Shown one piece after another: positions 31,929 through 40,276 of a stretch of 64,000 bases of DNA (positions are counted from its first letter, which is position 1; each line of letters starts with the position of its first letter). The notes beneath the pieces are model-generated. The model searched no databases. It was given only the letters and a program-made list of their open reading frames with translations, and was not told the origin of the DNA. This stretch comes from JAOUEA01 sp963821935. GTDB lineage: Bacteria > Actinomycetota > UBA4738 > HRBIN12. The position numbers were made by a program, and so were the translations under genes. The stretch spans positions 496,001-560,000 of the forward strand of contig CAWGFM010000004.1 of NCBI GenBank assembly GCA_963821935.1, read 5' to 3'.

Positions 31929-33288
31929 TCACGTCTGCCTGCGCCCGCACGCTCGGGATCGACGGGCCGCCAGGCATGGTTCGTGCGGCGATGCTGCGGT
32001 CCGGATCGAGCATCGTCGCTCCATCCGGCACGCCGAACGCGGTCCATGCGTCCGCGTCCAGGTCGGCGAAGGTCCGATCGTCTGCCTCGAGTTGCTTCAG
32101 GAGCTCTCCGGTCCGGCGGTGCGCGTCACGGAAGGGCACGCCCGACCGCACGAGCGCCTCGGCCAGGTCGGTGGCATACAACCCCGGGTCGGCGCAGGCC
32201 ACGCGCATCGCATCCGCGTCGAACCGGATAGTCGCGACGGCGCCGGTCAGGGAGGGCAACACCAGCTCGATCGTGTCGGCAGCATCGAACGCCGGCTCCT
32301 TATCCTCCTGCAGGTCGCGGTGGTAGCCGCCGGGGAGCCCCTGCAGCAGGGCGGTGATCGCCACGAAGTCCCCTGCCAATCGGGCCGCCTTGGCTCGCGC
32401 CAGCTCCACGGTGTCGGGGTTCCGCTTCTGGGGCATCATGCTCGACCCCGTCGAGTAGGACTCATGCAGGACGGCCCATCCCACTGCGGGATCGGTCCAC
32501 CGAGCCAGGTCGGCGGACAGGCGCGAGCAATGGGTCGCGACGATCGCCATGTCCGCGATGAACTCCTGCACGAAGTCGCGATCGCCCACCGCGTCGATCG
32601 AGTTGGCGAACGCTCCTGCCATGCCGAGCCGCTCCGCCGTGGCCACCGGGTCGAGACCGAGGGTCGAGGTGGCGATGGCGCCCGCGCCGAGCGCCGAGAC
32701 GGAGGTGCTCGTGGCCCAGGCAGCGGATCGCGTGAGGTCGCGGAGCACCGCCCAGGCGTACGCGAGGAGGTGGTGACCCAGCGACACTGGCTGCGCGAAC
32801 CGGGCGTGGGTGGTGCCGGGCATCACCGTGGCCTCGTGCTCGCGGGCACGAGTCACCAGGGTTCGCGCGAGCTGGATGAGGCCCGTGTCGATCCGTTCGC
32901 TCGCTCCGAGCAGCCAGAGCCTGAGGTCGGTGACCACCAGATCGTTGCGGGAACGACCCGCGTGCAGCTTGGCGCCGAGGTCGCCCAGCCGCTCGGTCAC
33001 GGCGCGCTCGATGAGGGAATGCACGTCCTCGTCCCCGGCGTCGGGTGCCGTGCGTCCCGCGGCGATCTCGGCCGCGACCTCGCGCAGGGCCTCGGTAAGC
33101 CGGCCGGCTTCCCCGGCATCCAGCAGCCCGGCGGCACGCAGCGCACCGACATGCGCGATCGAGGCATCCACGTCGTGCGATGCGAGTCGGACGTCGTAGT
33201 GCAGCGACCGGCCGAGTGCGTGGGCATCGGTGGCCGGCGGGGCGGAGAATCGCCCCGCCCACAACGGCTCGTTCGGACCGGGGCTCAC
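31900..33288 (-). CDS. argH: Argininosuccinate lyase
   Basis: This enzyme splits argininosuccinate into arginine and fumarate. The 462-residue protein has DEDVHSLIERAVTERLGDLG, KLHAGRSRNDLVVTDLRLWL, TTHARFAQPVSLGHHLLAYA and the superfamily signature STGSSMMPQKRNPD. Length fits the family. The GTG start at 33288 overlaps the argG stop (GTGA), so it is translationally coupled. It is the last gene of the arg operon. Confidence 0.96.
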   Translation of the reverse strand: MSPGPNEPLWAGRFSAPPATDAHALGRSLHYDVRLASHDVDASIAHVGALRAAGLLDAGEAGRLTEALREVAAEIAAGRTAPDAGDEDVHSLIERAVTERLGDLGAKLHAGRSRNDLVVTDLRLWLLGASERIDTGLIQLARTLVTRAREHEATVMPGTTHARFAQPVSLGHHLLAYAWAVLRDLTRSAAWATSTSVSALGAGAIATSTLGLDPVATAERLGMAGAFANSIDAVGDRDFVQEFIADMAIVATHCSRLSADLARWTDPAVGWAVLHESYSTGSSMMPQKRNPDTVELARAKAARLAGDFVAITALLQGLPGGYHRDLQEDKEPAFDAADTIELVLPSLTGAVATIRFDADAMRVACADPGLYATDLAEALVRSGVPFRDAHRRTGELLKQLEADDRTFADLDADAWTAFGVPDGATMLDPDRSIAARTMPGGPSIPSVRAQADVISQALASSR

Positions 33289-34490
33289 GCGTTCGAGCGA
33301 CCCTGGGTGGCCGACCACACCTTCAGCGGCATGCCGTAGAGGCGCACGTACCCCTGGGCATCCGCCTGATCGAAGGCGTCGCCGCTGCCGTACGTCGCGA
33401 GTGACAGGTCGTAGAGCGAATGCTCGCTGCGCCGCCCCGCCACCGTGCACGAACCCGGCTCGAACCGAAGCCGAACCTGGCCCGACACGTGTGTCTGCGT
33501 CGCATCGATGTAGGCGTCGATCGCGCTCCGCAACGGACCGAACCACTGCCCGTCGTAGACGAGGTCGGCCCACCGCTGTTCCATGAGGGGCTTGTGGTGG
33601 GCCAGATCACGCTCCAGGGTCAGATCCTCCAGGGCCTGGTGCGCCCGGATGATCGACAGGGCGCCCGGCACCTCGTACAGCTCGCGGCTCTTGATGCCCA
33701 CGCGGCGGTTCTCGATCATGTCGACCCGGCCGAACCCGTAGGAGCCGCCCAGTACGTCCAGCCGCTCGATCAGGGCCGGCAGCGCCAGCGCATCATCGTC
33801 CAGTGCGACGGGCACCCCCCGGTCGAACGTGATGGTGATCTCGGAGGCCTCGCGAGGGCGAGCGTCGGGCGCCGCCGTGCGCTCGAAGGCGTCCTGGGGC
33901 GGGGCCACCCACGGGTCCTCCAGCGGACCGCATTCCGTGGTGCGGCCCCACAGGTTCTCGTCCACCGAGTACGTGGTGACGACGTCGGCGATCGGGATGC
34001 CCCATTCGCCGGCGAGCGCGATGGCCTTCTCGCGCGGGATGGCGGAATCGCGGATGGGCGCCAGCACCTGCAGGTCGGGAGCCAGCACCCCGAACGAGAC
34101 CTCGAAGCGCACTTGGTCGTTGCCTTTGCCGGTGCAGCCATGTGCCACCGTGGATGCACCCACCGCCCGCGCCACGTTCACCACCTCCTCCACGATGCAC
34201 GGGCGAGCCAGTCCACTCACCATGGGGTACTTCTGCTCGTACAGGCCGTTCGCCTTGATCGCGGGCGTGAGGAAATCGGCGGCGTACCGGTCGACGGCGT
34301 CAACCACGCGGACCGACGCCGCTCCCGCTCGCTCGCCCCTGGCGACGACGAGTCCGAAATCTTCGCGCTGGCCCACGTCGACCGCGACGGCGTGCACCTC
34401 GTACCCGTGATCGACCAGCCACCTGATCGTGACCGAGGTGTCCAGTCCACCGCTGTACGCCAGTACGGCCTTCTTCGCCTGCGTCGTCAT
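33285..34490 (-). CDS. argG: Argininosuccinate synthase
   Basis: The enzyme joins citrulline and aspartate with ATP. The 401-residue protein starts MTTQAKKAVLAYSGGLDTSV with the PP-loop SGGLDTS. It continues with AHGCTGKGNDQVRFE and TTYSVDENLWGRTTECGPLE, family motifs. The ATG at 34490 was chosen because it lies 7 bases after the argR stop and begins the conserved block. The next gene, argH, overlaps its stop. It performs the penultimate step of the pathway encoded by this operon. Confidence 0.97.
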   Translation of the reverse strand: MTTQAKKAVLAYSGGLDTSVTIRWLVDHGYEVHAVAVDVGQREDFGLVVARGERAGAASVRVVDAVDRYAADFLTPAIKANGLYEQKYPMVSGLARPCIVEEVVNVARAVGASTVAHGCTGKGNDQVRFEVSFGVLAPDLQVLAPIRDSAIPREKAIALAGEWGIPIADVVTTYSVDENLWGRTTECGPLEDPWVAPPQDAFERTAAPDARPREASEITITFDRGVPVALDDDALALPALIERLDVLGGSYGFGRVDMIENRRVGIKSRELYEVPGALSIIRAHQALEDLTLERDLAHHKPLMEQRWADLVYDGQWFGPLRSAIDAYIDATQTHVSGQVRLRFEPGSCTVAGRRSEHSLYDLSLATYGSGDAFDQADAQGYVRLYGMPLKVWSATQGRSNA

Positions 34491-34497
34491 CGTCTCG

Positions 34498-34971
34498 TCA
34501 TCCCTCCATGATCGAAGTGAGCGACCGCTCCAGCTCGTGGGCATCCACACCTTCGCGGCCCACGATCAAGATCGTGTTGTCTCCGGCGATCGTGCCGGCG
34601 ACGGGGTCCAGGCCCGCCCGGTCGATGCCCTCCGCGACCGCGGCAGCGGCGCCGGGCGAGGTTCGAACGATCAGACCGGCCCCGCTGGCCACGAAGGACA
34701 GCGCGAACTCGTCCATGAGGTGGCGCAACAACGCGATCGGTCCGTAGGATCCGGCCTCGCCGGGCATCACGTATCGCGTGCCCTCGTGATCGTGCACGCG
34801 AGCCAGGCCCAGTTCCTCGACGTCGCGGCTGATCGTGGACTGGGTCGCCTCGATGCCGAGCACGGCGAGGTGAGCGCGGATCTCCTCCTGGCTCGCCGGT
34901 CGTTCGCGGGCCACCAGCCCGATGATCGCCTGCAACCGCTTCGACTTGCCGGCTCCGTTGCTCCGGGTCAT
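34498..34971 (-). CDS. argR: Arginine repressor ArgR
   Basis: The 157-residue protein has the N-terminal winged helix (EEIRAHLAVLGIEATQSTIS, then RDVEELGLARV) and the C-terminal oligomerisation and arginine-binding domain with DPVAGTIAGDNTILIVGREG. It represses arginine biosynthesis when arginine is bound and very probably acts at the palindrome before argC. The ATG at 34971 overlaps the argD stop (ATGA). In many actinobacteria argF lies between argD and argR; here nothing does. Confidence 0.96.
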   Translation of the reverse strand: MTRSNGAGKSKRLQAIIGLVARERPASQEEIRAHLAVLGIEATQSTISRDVEELGLARVHDHEGTRYVMPGEAGSYGPIALLRHLMDEFALSFVASGAGLIVRTSPGAAAAVAEGIDRAGLDPVAGTIAGDNTILIVGREGVDAHELERSLTSIMEG

Positions 34972-36223
34972 CGCCGGCCCCCGACGGGGGTCCACCGGGG
35001 CCCGTCCCCGACTCGTTCGATCTTCGGGTTCGCACCGGCTGTGACCGTTCCGATCGCGGCGGCGAGCACCTCGGCTGCCAGCATCACGTCGTCCTGGGAT
35101 GCCACGAGCGGCGGCGAGCATCGAACGACGTCGGCCCCGGCAACGCTGGCCAGGACGCCGTCGCCTAGCATCGCAAGCACGACCTGCTCCGCGACCGGTT
35201 CGGCCAGCTGGAACCCCCAGAGGCAACCGCGGCCGCGAACGTCCGCGACCGAGCCGGGCGTGGCGGCCGCCACGACCGCCGCCGGAAGCCAGGTGCCGAT
35301 CGCCCTGGCCCGAGCCAAGAGGTCGTCCTGCTCGATCACGTCGAGCACGGCCAACGCGCCCGCGCACGCCACGGGGCCGCCCCCGAACGTCGACGCGTGG
35401 TCGCCCGGCTCGAACGCCAACGAGGCAGGGGCGGCGAGCGCGCCGATCGGCAGGCCGCCCCCCAGGGCCTTGGCCAGCGTGACGAGGTCGGGCACGACAC
35501 CGGCGTCCGAGATCGCGAGCCAGTCACCACACCGGCCAATGCCGGATTGCACCTCGTCCGCGATCATCAGGATGTCGCGCTCGCTGGTGAGCCTTCGCGC
35601 TGCACGCAGGTACTCCCGGTCGAGGGGGCGCACCCCGCCTTCGCCCATGACCGGTTCGACGCAGCACGCGCTCCCACGTCCGAGGTCAGCGCGGCATCAA
35701 GCGCATCGATGTCGCTGGGTTCGACGAACCGGAACCAATCCACGAGGGGCTCGAACGCCTCGCGCTTGGCCGGCTGCCCGGTGGCGGCCAGCGCCCCCGT
35801 CGTCCGTCCGTGGAACGAACCGTGGAGGGCGACGATGGACGGCTTCCCGGCAGCGAGACCGTGCTTGCGCGCCAGCTTGATCGCGGCCTCGTTGGCTTCG
35901 GCTCCCGAGTTGCAGAAGAAGACCAGTGCATCCGGGATCGGCAGCAACGATGCCAAGCGATCCGCCAACGCTGCCTGCGGGATCGTGGAATACAGGTTGC
36001 TCACCATGTCCAGCGTGTCCAACTGTTCCTTGACGGCCCGGACCCATCGCGGGTGGGAGTGCCCGATCGCCGTGACACCGAGCGCCCCTGCGAAGTCGAG
36101 GTACTCCCGTCCGTCCTCAGCCCAGACGCGGGTGCCCAGACCACGTACCAGCGTCAGCGGGAAACGCGTGTAGGTGGGCATGAGCGCGCCGTCGCCGGAA
36201 CGGGATTCCGATCGCGTCGTCAC
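34968..36223 (-). CDS. argD: Acetylornithine aminotransferase (frameshifted as read)
   Basis: The enzyme converts N-acetylglutamate semialdehyde to N-acetylornithine with PLP. The first half (LDFAGALGVTAIGHSHPRWV, VFFCNSGAEANEAAIKLARK, LHGSFHGRTTGALAATGQ) and the second half (VMGEGGVRPLDREYLRAARR, MIADEVQSGIGRCGDWLA, VTLAKALGGGLPIGALAAP with the PLP lysine) are complete. They lie in different frames, with the break near 35660-35675. GTG 36223 overlaps the argB stop (GTGA). The rest of the operon is intact, so a single-base sequence error is more likely than loss of the gene. Confidence 0.88.
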
Positions 36224-37137
36224 GTGGACGGCCCCTCGATGCCTGTGTCGGGCATGATCATCGTCCCGACGCCTTCGGGCGTGAACAGCTCCAGCACCAG
36301 TGCGTGCTCGACCCGCCCGTCCACCAAGTGGGCCCGGGCCACGCCCGCCCGCAACGCGCGGACCGCGCTCTCGAGCTTGGGGATCATGCCGCCGTCCACG
36401 ACGCCGGGGGCGCTCAGCAGGTCGAGACACTGCTGAGCGGACAGCTCGCTCAGCAGATCGCCCGTGGGCCCGATCAGACCGGGCACGTCGTTGATGAAGA
36501 CCAGCTTCTCGGCGCCGAGCGCGATCGCGAGCTCACTGGCCACGACGTCGGCGTTGACGTTGTACGCCTGGCCGGTGGCCTCGTCCACCGCGATGCTGGC
36601 CACCACCGGAACGAACCGCTCACCGGTGAGCGTGCGGAGCACGTCGGCGTTGACGTGCACCACCTCCCCCACGAAGCCCAGATCGGGCGCCATCTGTCTG
36701 CGCGCCAGCAAGAGCCCGCCGTCGACCCCCGACAGGCCCACCGCGGGCACACCGCCGCTGACCAGGCTCGCGACGACCTCCGTGTTGAGCTTTCCCGCCA
36801 GCACCATCGTGGCGACGTCGAGCGTCGCGGCGTCCGTCACCCGGAGCCCGTCGACGAAGGTCGTCGCGATGCCGAGCCGCTCCGACACCTGCGTCACGTG
36901 CGGTCCGCCACCGTGCACGACGACAGCGGTGATGCCCGCGCTCTGCAGCAGCGACACGTCTTGGGCGAAGGAGCCGGCCAGGCCGGCACGATCCATCGCG
37001 GCGCCGCCGTACTTCACCACGACGACCTTGCCGTGATGCTCACGCATGAACGGCAGGGCCTCCAGCAGGGTGCGCGCCTTCGCCACCGTGCGTTGACGGA
37101 TCTGAGGCGCCAGCTCGATCGTCCGGTCGGCGTTCAT
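36220..37137 (-). CDS. argB: Acetylglutamate kinase
   Basis: The 305-residue amino-acid kinase has VVVKYGGAAMD (phosphate-binding Lys), VVVHGGGPHVTQVSERLGI, AGKLNTEVVASLVSGGVPAV and the C-terminal VDGGMIPKLESAVRALRAGV. It phosphorylates N-acetylglutamate and is often the feedback-controlled step. An N-terminal helix (DRTIELAPQIRQRTVAKART) is of the type linked to arginine inhibition in hexameric enzymes. Starts and stops overlap its neighbours argJ and argD. Confidence 0.97.
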   Translation of the reverse strand: MNADRTIELAPQIRQRTVAKARTLLEALPFMREHHGKVVVVKYGGAAMDRAGLAGSFAQDVSLLQSAGITAVVVHGGGPHVTQVSERLGIATTFVDGLRVTDAATLDVATMVLAGKLNTEVVASLVSGGVPAVGLSGVDGGLLLARRQMAPDLGFVGEVVHVNADVLRTLTGERFVPVVASIAVDEATGQAYNVNADVVASELAIALGAEKLVFINDVPGLIGPTGDLLSELSAQQCLDLLSAPGVVDGGMIPKLESAVRALRAGVARAHLVDGRVEHALVLELFTPEGVGTMIMPDTGIEGPST

Positions 37138-38336
37138 CAGGTCGTGTACTCCCCGTTGATCCGCACGTACTCGTAGGACAGGTCGCAGCCGAACATCCGG
37201 GCGCGGCCGGGACCGGCGCCGATGGAGACGGTGATCGAGATCTCCGCGTCCTTCATCTGCTGACGGGCGTCGTCGGCCAGCGCCGACGCCGGCTCGAAGT
37301 ACGCGGCAGGGATCACCCCGGCCTGGGCGAGCACGACGCCGCCGATCGACACGTCGAGCGCGGTCGGATCGAAGACCACACCCGCAGCGCCCGCGGCCTG
37401 CAGGATCCGCCCCGGGTTGGGATCACCACCGAACGCGGCGGTCTTCACCAGCGGCGAGTCGACGATCGCCCGCGCGACGCTCCGGGCATCGGCGTCGTTG
37501 GCAGCACCGCCCACGTCGACCACCAACACGAGCCCGGCGCCCTCACCGTCCGCGATCAGCTGGCGAACGAGGTCGTCGGCGACGGACCCCACCGACTCGG
37601 CCAGCGAGGTCCAGCCCTGCGAACCGGGGGCGACCGGCGGTCCTCCCGACGCCGCCCCGCTCGACAACAGCAGCACGGTGTCGTTCGTCGAGACGGAAGC
37701 GTCCACGGACAGCGCCGTGAATCGCGGCCGCACCACCTCCGCGGCGAGCCGCTGCAGATCGGCGGTCCCGACGTCGGCATCGGTCGTCAAGAACGCCAGC
37801 ATCGTCGCCAGGTGAGGCGCCACCATGCCGACGCCCTTGGCGCACCCACCGACGCGGAACCCGATGCCGTCGGCCCGCGCCTGCTTGTCCACGGTGTCGG
37901 TGGTCATGATCGCGCGTGCGAACGCCTGCCCTCCATCGCGGGAAAGGGTCTGGACGGCAGCGGGCAACGCCGGCGTCAGCCGGTCCATGTGCAGGGGCTC
38001 GCCGATCACACCGGTGGAACACGGCAGCACGGCCGCCGGCCCGATCCCGAGGAGCTCCCCCGCGAGCTCGCACACCGTCGTGGCGTCGGCGATCCCTCGG
38101 TCGCCGGTCGCGGCGTTCGCCTGTCCGCTGTTGACGACGACCGCGCGTGGCGAGCCCAGCGCCACCCGCGCCCGGCCCACCACGACGGGCGCGGCCGCGA
38201 CCTGGTTGGTGGTGAACAACGCCGCGATGGACGTCCCCGCCCCACCGACCAGCATGCCGAGGTCGGCCAGCCCGCTGGGCTTGCAGCCGGCGGTCACGCC
38301 CGAAGCCACGAACCCCCGCGGATAGGTGACGCTCAC
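37137..38336 (-). CDS. argJ: Glutamate N-acetyltransferase / ornithine acetyltransferase
   Basis: The 399-residue protein shows CAKGVGMVAPHLATMLAFLT, the autocleavage region whose Thr (in ATML) becomes the nucleophile of the beta subunit. The usual N-M before ATML reads H-L here. It starts MSVTYPRGFVASGVTAGCKP and ends with SYEYVRINGEYTT, both typical. ArgJ recycles the acetyl group from acetylornithine to glutamate; whether this copy also uses acetyl-CoA cannot be told. It overlaps argC by 4 bases. Confidence 0.96.
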   Translation of the reverse strand: MSVTYPRGFVASGVTAGCKPSGLADLGMLVGGAGTSIAALFTTNQVAAAPVVVGRARVALGSPRAVVVNSGQANAATGDRGIADATTVCELAGELLGIGPAAVLPCSTGVIGEPLHMDRLTPALPAAVQTLSRDGGQAFARAIMTTDTVDKQARADGIGFRVGGCAKGVGMVAPHLATMLAFLTTDADVGTADLQRLAAEVVRPRFTALSVDASVSTNDTVLLLSSGAASGGPPVAPGSQGWTSLAESVGSVADDLVRQLIADGEGAGLVLVVDVGGAANDADARSVARAIVDSPLVKTAAFGGDPNPGRILQAAGAAGVVFDPTALDVSIGGVVLAQAGVIPAAYFEPASALADDARQQMKDAEISITVSIGAGPGRARMFGCDLSYEYVRINGEYTT

Positions 38337-39385
38337 GGGTAGACCGCCAGCGTCGGCAGCCCCACGGCCTCGTCGAGTCCGAAGGCCACGTTCATGTTCT
38401 GGATCGCCTGGCCGGCCGCCCCCTTCACCAGGTTGTCGACCGCGACGACGACCAGCGCCGTGCCGGTCCGTGGATCGGCGACGGCCTGGAGTTCCACCAC
38501 GTTCGTTGCCCGCGTGCGCTTGGAATCGACCATGTCGCCCGGCGCCACCACCCTCACGAACGGACGATCCAGGTAGGCGGCCTCCAGCGCCTCGGTGAGG
38601 GAGTCGGTCGTCCCACCCTGTCCGAGCGTCGCGTAGCTGGTCGTCACCACGCCCCGCACCGCGGGCACCAGGTGGGGCACGAACAGTACGGATACAGACA
38701 GCCCGGTCGCCAGCTCGAGACCTCGCTCCATCTCAGGGGTGTGTTGATGGTGGGGCACGCGGTAGGGACGCACGCTGTCCTCCGTGGCGTTGTACGTGGT
38801 CGCCTCGGTGGCTGCTTTCCCCGCGCCCGACAGCCCCGTCTTGCCGTCGACGCGGATGGGGCCCGGTTCGGCGAGGCCCGCGGCCAGCAGCGGCGCCATC
38901 CCCAGGATCGTCGCCGTGGGGTAGCACCCGGGGTTCGCGATCAGCTGAGCGCCGCCGATCCGATCGGCGAACAGCTCCGGCAATCCGTAGATCGCTTCAT
39001 CCGCACGGCTCGGTGATGGGTGCTCGAACCCGTACCACTCAGGGTAGTCGGACGCCGGAAGACGGAAGTCGCCCCCCAGGTCGACCACCCGCACACCGTT
39101 GTCCAACAGCGGTGGCGCGGCGACGGCGCTCTGACCATGGGGAAGGCAGCAGAAGGCCAGGTCGGCGGTCTCGGCGATCGAGGCCGCGTCGATCGGCTCT
39201 AGGACCTGCTGACCGACCGACGAGGCCCTCAGGTGCGGGTGGGCCTGACCCAGAGGGATGCCGGCCGATCCCTTGGCGCCCAGGAAGGTCACGTCGACAC
39301 CGGGGTGGTCTTCCAGCAGCCTGATGAGCTCGCCGCCCGCAAAGCCGGAAGCGCCCAGGACCGCGACGCGGATCGTGTAGCCCAT
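38333..39385 (-). CDS. argC: N-acetyl-gamma-glutamyl-phosphate reductase
   Basis: The 350-residue protein begins with a nucleotide-binding motif (VAVLGASGFAGGELIRLLED) and has the catalytic Cys in LIANPGCYPTATILGMAPLL, then VPHHQHTPEMERGLE and TALVVVAVDNLVKGAAGQAI. It reduces acetylglutamyl phosphate with NADPH. It is the first gene of the arg operon (C-J-B-D-R-G-H). Its ATG lies close behind a palindrome at 39389-39400 and shows no ribosome binding site, so the operon mRNA may be leaderless. Confidence 0.97.
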   Translation of the reverse strand: MGYTIRVAVLGASGFAGGELIRLLEDHPGVDVTFLGAKGSAGIPLGQAHPHLRASSVGQQVLEPIDAASIAETADLAFCCLPHGQSAVAAPPLLDNGVRVVDLGGDFRLPASDYPEWYGFEHPSPSRADEAIYGLPELFADRIGGAQLIANPGCYPTATILGMAPLLAAGLAEPGPIRVDGKTGLSGAGKAATEATTYNATEDSVRPYRVPHHQHTPEMERGLELATGLSVSVLFVPHLVPAVRGVVTTSYATLGQGGTTDSLTEALEAAYLDRPFVRVVAPGDMVDSKRTRATNVVELQAVADPRTGTALVVVAVDNLVKGAAGQAIQNMNVAFGLDEAVGLPTLAVYP

Positions 39386-39388
39386 GGC

Positions 39389-39400
39389 GCATAAGTATGC
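39389..39400 (-). promoter_or_regulatory. Palindrome overlapping the arg operon promoter (candidate ARG box)
   Basis: GCATAAGTATGC is a perfect 12-bp palindrome 3 bases upstream of the argC ATG. Read on the minus strand it contains CATACT and TACTTA, either of which could be the -10 hexamer at leaderless spacing (6-8 bases). ArgR binds AT-rich palindromic boxes that overlap promoters. An operator here would let the ArgR encoded in this operon control it. Binding is inferred. Confidence 0.5.
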
Positions 39401-39433
39401 AGATGTCGGGTATCGATGACAACACGGGCGTGC

Positions 39434-39798
39434 TCAGCGGCAGGCTCGCCGCCACACCTTCAGGCTGGGCTTCTTCCGCAGGAAGTTGAAGTCATGGGCG
39501 TTCGCCTGTGGGCAGAAGTCTGCCCTCGCCAGCCCGTACTCCACGCCGAACACCGCCTTGCCAGCGTCGACGAAGGCGTCGAGGCGACGACATTCCCGGT
39601 ACTGGTGGCACTGCTCGTTCAGCGCGAAGTCGAAGTAGGGCGTCAACGCGCGGATCTGTCCCAGGTCGTTCTTCAACACGGCGCTCAGCCCACGACGGTG
39701 CGCCTGGTTCGCCAGGAAGACGTTGAAGCGCAGCTGGTCGGCACCGGTCAGCGCGAACCCGGACCGGTTGCTGTACCCATCGAAGTTGTCGAGATACG
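39434..39798 (-). pseudogene. C-terminal fragment of a GH114-type endo-alpha-1,4-polygalactosaminidase
   Basis: The frame reads LDNFDGYSNRSGFALTGADQ, then LRFNVFLANQAHRRGLSAVL, KNDLGQIRALTPYFDFALNE, QCHQYRECRRLDAFVDAGKA and FGVEYGLARADFCPQANAHD, ending SLKVWRRACR. These are the C-terminal blocks of GH114/TM1410-like secreted glycosidases (the VEPDN-DGYSN, LKNDL, NEQC and GKAVF motifs). No start exists: upstream the frame reaches a stop within about 40 bases of the left junction. The matching N-terminal part lies at 42973-43170 on the same strand, 3.2 kb away. Confidence 0.75.
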
Positions 39799-39806
39799 GG
39801 TGCGCT

Positions 39807-40276
39807 AGCCCTCTGACCTGCAGTGATGCACCTGCTCACCCTCGAAGTTCGTCGAGGTTCGTTGGTCAGGTCACAGATCGAGGACACAACAAGGCAGGTA
39901 GGGGGTGCATCACACTGTGTGGGGGGAGGGGGGTCGTCCGTCCGTCACGCCCACCGCGCACGATCCGACCCGGGACGGGGGCAGGCCGGAACCGGGGTCG
40001 ATATGTATGGGTGATGTAGGTATATCTCTATGCCCCGCAAGCGATTCCGTGTAAAGGCTGCGCCAGTGACCTAACCTGTAACGCAGCTAGGCCGCTACAC
40101 GCCATTCCCTGCACCGTTAACGGTGCTCAAAGCACCAGCATGTAAACAGCGTGACGTTGGATGACCCTCGCAGTTCTTAGGAGGCCGCCTGCGCCGGGGC
40201 GCGTGGCCTGTTACGGCACATCTCCGGCACGGGCGACAAGCGCCGGACTCAGAGCTTTCCTACTACTCGGGCGCGA
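39807..40276. other. Non-coding, AT-richer stretch with inverted repeats
   Basis: About 470 bases without a credible gene. GTGATGCACC near 39825 and GGTGCATCAC near 39904 form a perfect 10-bp inverted repeat about 70 bases apart. TCGAAGTT-GTCGAG at about 39779 recurs as TCGAAGTTCGTCGAG at about 39843. The stretch at 40000-40150 has many TA and TAT steps unlike the rest of the window. I tested it by eye for tmRNA, RNase P RNA and tRNA signatures and saw none. Confidence 0.5.
40111..40136. repeat. 16-bp perfect palindrome with an overlapping hairpin
   Basis: GCACCGTTAACGGTGC (40111-40126) is a perfect palindrome. Its right arm also pairs with AGCACC (40131-40136) across the loop CAA. The two pairings exclude each other. 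Its role is unknown; it could be a protein-binding site or an RNA switch-like structure. Confidence 0.6.

Noticed and set aside
39820..40276. Possible tmRNA, RNase P RNA or tRNA in the non-coding stretch
   Set aside because: No T-loop GGTTCRA with matching acceptor stem, no tmRNA tag frame and no RNase P core motif could be found on either strand.
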